From NCBI GenBank assembly GCA_003175915.1, contig PSRH01000157.1, positions 1 through 7,058 of the forward strand: 7,058 bases of DNA, given 5' to 3'. The notes under the pieces were generated by a model. It was not told the DNA's origin, did not search any database, and saw only the letters and a list, made by a program, of their open reading frames with translations. Position numbers and translations under genes: made by a program. Numbering within the stretch: position 1 is the stretch's first letter; each line of letters starts with the position of its first letter. This DNA comes from Candidatus Melainabacteria bacterium. Lineage in GTDB: Bacteria; Cyanobacteriota; Vampirovibrionia; Obscuribacterales; Obscuribacteraceae. This document shows positions 5,892-7,058 of the stretch, piece by piece.

Positions 5892-7058
5892 CTACGGCGA
5901 TCCGATTGCCAGTGGTGTGCCGGCATTGCAAGTGGCTTTGAGCATCTCCACGGCCCGTTTTAGTTGCATATCTTTTAAGTCTTCCGGTACCCGGCGAGTT
6001 CTCGGGAAAGTTGGATCGAGCCACCATGGTCCTTTGCCATCATGCAGATCCTTTTCAGAGAGATCCACGAGAAGATCTGGCGCGATACCCTTTGAGTTGA
6101 TGTCCGTGTCGTTAGGGGTGAGATAGCGGGCAATCGTTACATTGACGCCACTACCGTCCTCAAGCCGATTGATGCCCTGCACCAGTCCCTTGCCGAAGGA
6201 TTTAGAACCAACCAGCTTGGCCCGGTTGTTGTCGCGGAGGGCGCCACTGGTTATTTCAGAAGCGCTGGCACTGCCTTTGTTAATCAAGACAACCAGTGGC
6301 TTCTTGCAAAGCGGCTTGCCATCAGCGCGCATTTCGCTCTTGTAGCCATCCCGATCTACCGTAGAGACGATGTTGCCCCCCTCGAGGAACATGTTGGCAA
6401 TCTCGATGGCGTTGGCCAGAAGCCCGCCCGGATTATCTCTCAGATCAAGGACGATCGCTTTGGATTTGGCAAGCTTGTCCACCGCTTCCCGCATTTCGCT
6501 GCTGGTTTCTTGAGAAATGAAAGTGCTCAAACGGATGTAGCCAACGTCGCCATCGATCATTTTTGCTGTTTGCACGGCATGTATTGGAATTTCCGCGCGC
6601 TTGAGCGATATTTTGATTTTTGTTTTGTTGTGCCTGAGGACAACCAGGGAAACTTCAGTTTGCACAGCACCGCGAATCAATTTTGCCGCTTCCTCGACCG
6701 TCAGCCCTCTCGTTGGAGTGCCATTGATTTCTAGAATTTCGTCGGCTGACATCAACCCGGCACGGTCAGCCGGAGTCCCTTCAATCGGGGTAACGATGAT
6801 GATGTGCTTGTGATCATCCATACCGATCTGGATGCCTATGCCAAAAAGCTTGGCATCGATTTGCGCCCGCTCGTCGTCAAAGGCGTCAACATCGAGAAAG
6901 CGCGTGTAGCGATCGGCCAGGCTGGCTAGCATAGTCTCGATGCCTTTATGCGCATCGGCTAACGTCTTCAGCTTGCCGTCGTAACGATGTTCCCAACGAC
7001 TCCACGCTTGTCCGTTGAAGTTCTTATCAAGATAGTCGTCGCGGATTAAGTGCCAAAC
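5892..7058 (-). CDS. ctpA: C-terminal processing peptidase (CtpA/Prc type, family S41A), N-terminus cut by the window edge
   Basis: The frame is open from the right edge, so the ATG at 6930-6932 is internal and about 42 further residues are visible upstream. That upstream segment (beginning VWHLIRDDYLDKNF, then WSRWEHRY) fits the helical region before the PDZ domain in CtpA proteins. A PDZ domain follows (KLFGIGIQIGMDD, then VTPIEGTPADRAGL and DEILEINGTPTRGL), then the S41 core: GYIRLSTF, VLDLRDNPGGLL, INKGSASASEITSGAL and GSKSFGKGLVQ. By spacing to the lysine (25 residues, as in E. coli Prc), the catalytic Ser codon is 6264-6266, Lys 6189-6191 and Gln 6177-6179, all intact. Such enzymes cut C-terminal tails of exported proteins, including the D1 protein in cyanobacteria. 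A signal or anchor sequence is expected beyond the window. The C-terminal tail after KGIAPDLLVD is about 55 residues with no recognised domain. CtpA and CtpB types cannot be separated here. Confidence 0.95.
   Translation of the reverse strand, partial: VWHLIRDDYLDKNFNGQAWSRWEHRYDGKLKTLADAHKGIETMLASLADRYTRFLDVDAFDDERAQIDAKLFGIGIQIGMDDHKHIIIVTPIEGTPADRAGLMSADEILEINGTPTRGLTVEEAAKLIRGAVQTEVSLVVLRHNKTKIKISLKRAEIPIHAVQTAKMIDGDVGYIRLSTFISQETSSEMREAVDKLAKSKAIVLDLRDNPGGLLANAIEIANMFLEGGNIVSTVDRDGYKSEMRADGKPLCKKPLVVLINKGSASASEITSGALRDNNRAKLVGSKSFGKGLVQGINRLEDGSGVNVTIARYLTPNDTDINSKGIAPDLLVDLSEKDLHDGKGPWWLDPTFPRTRRVPEDLKDMQLKRAVEMLKATCNAGTPLAIGSP

Noticed and set aside
5648..6027. Minus-strand ORFs of 71 and 86 residues in and beside the hairpin region
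   Set aside because: They cross both REP-like hairpins or the end of the protease gene in another frame, without a ribosome binding site or recognisable pattern.
5892..6932. Internal ATG at 6930-6932 as the true start of the protease
   Set aside because: The frame stays open to the window edge and the upstream residues match the family's pre-PDZ region, so the gene continues beyond the window.

Overview
The window is about 7 kb of bacterial chromosome of roughly balanced base composition. It carries six genes, two of them cut by the window edges. The gene set is a kinesin-light-chain-type TPR protein, a free-standing MshEN-like domain, a pyruvate phosphate dikinase with its dedicated regulatory protein, a BioD-like ATPase and a cyanobacterial-type C-terminal processing protease. 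This would fit the non-photosynthetic relatives of Cyanobacteria (Vampirovibrionia/Melainabacteria, for example Obscuribacterales). That assignment is inference from gene content; no rRNA or other phylogenetic marker is present.

Layout, left to right. (1) 1-558, minus strand: the N-terminal part of a TPR protein that runs off the left edge. (2) 559-836: a divergent intergenic region with a 9-bp inverted repeat built around paired GCAATTG words. (3) 837-1136, plus strand: a 99-residue protein made almost entirely of one MshEN-type cyclic-di-GMP-binding fold (two 24-residue motifs joined by a 5-residue spacer). (4) 1138-5592, minus strand: a probable three-gene operon, transcribed BioD-like ATPase, then PPDK regulatory protein (PDRP, DUF299), then pyruvate phosphate dikinase, with gaps of about 20-25 nt. 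The PPDK stop and the small gene's stop face each other with one base between them. (5) 5593-5891: an intergenic region with an operator-like palindrome just upstream of the BioD-like gene and a pair of inverted, compensatorily varied REP-like hairpins. (6) 5892-7058, minus strand: a CtpA/Prc-type S41 protease lacking its N-terminus because of the window edge.

The best understood unit is PDRP plus PPDK. PPDK interconverts pyruvate and phosphoenolpyruvate, and PDRP reversibly phosphorylates the threonine two residues before the catalytic histidine; both the target threonine and the PDRP nucleotide loop are intact. The role of the BioD-like protein at the head of this operon is not known; it keeps the P-loop but has lost a glycine-rich motif typical of true dethiobiotin synthetases. 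No CRISPR array, tRNA, rRNA, transposase or prophage gene was seen. The points most worth a second look are the REP-like pair, the stand-alone MshEN protein and the BioD-like gene in a PEP/pyruvate operon.
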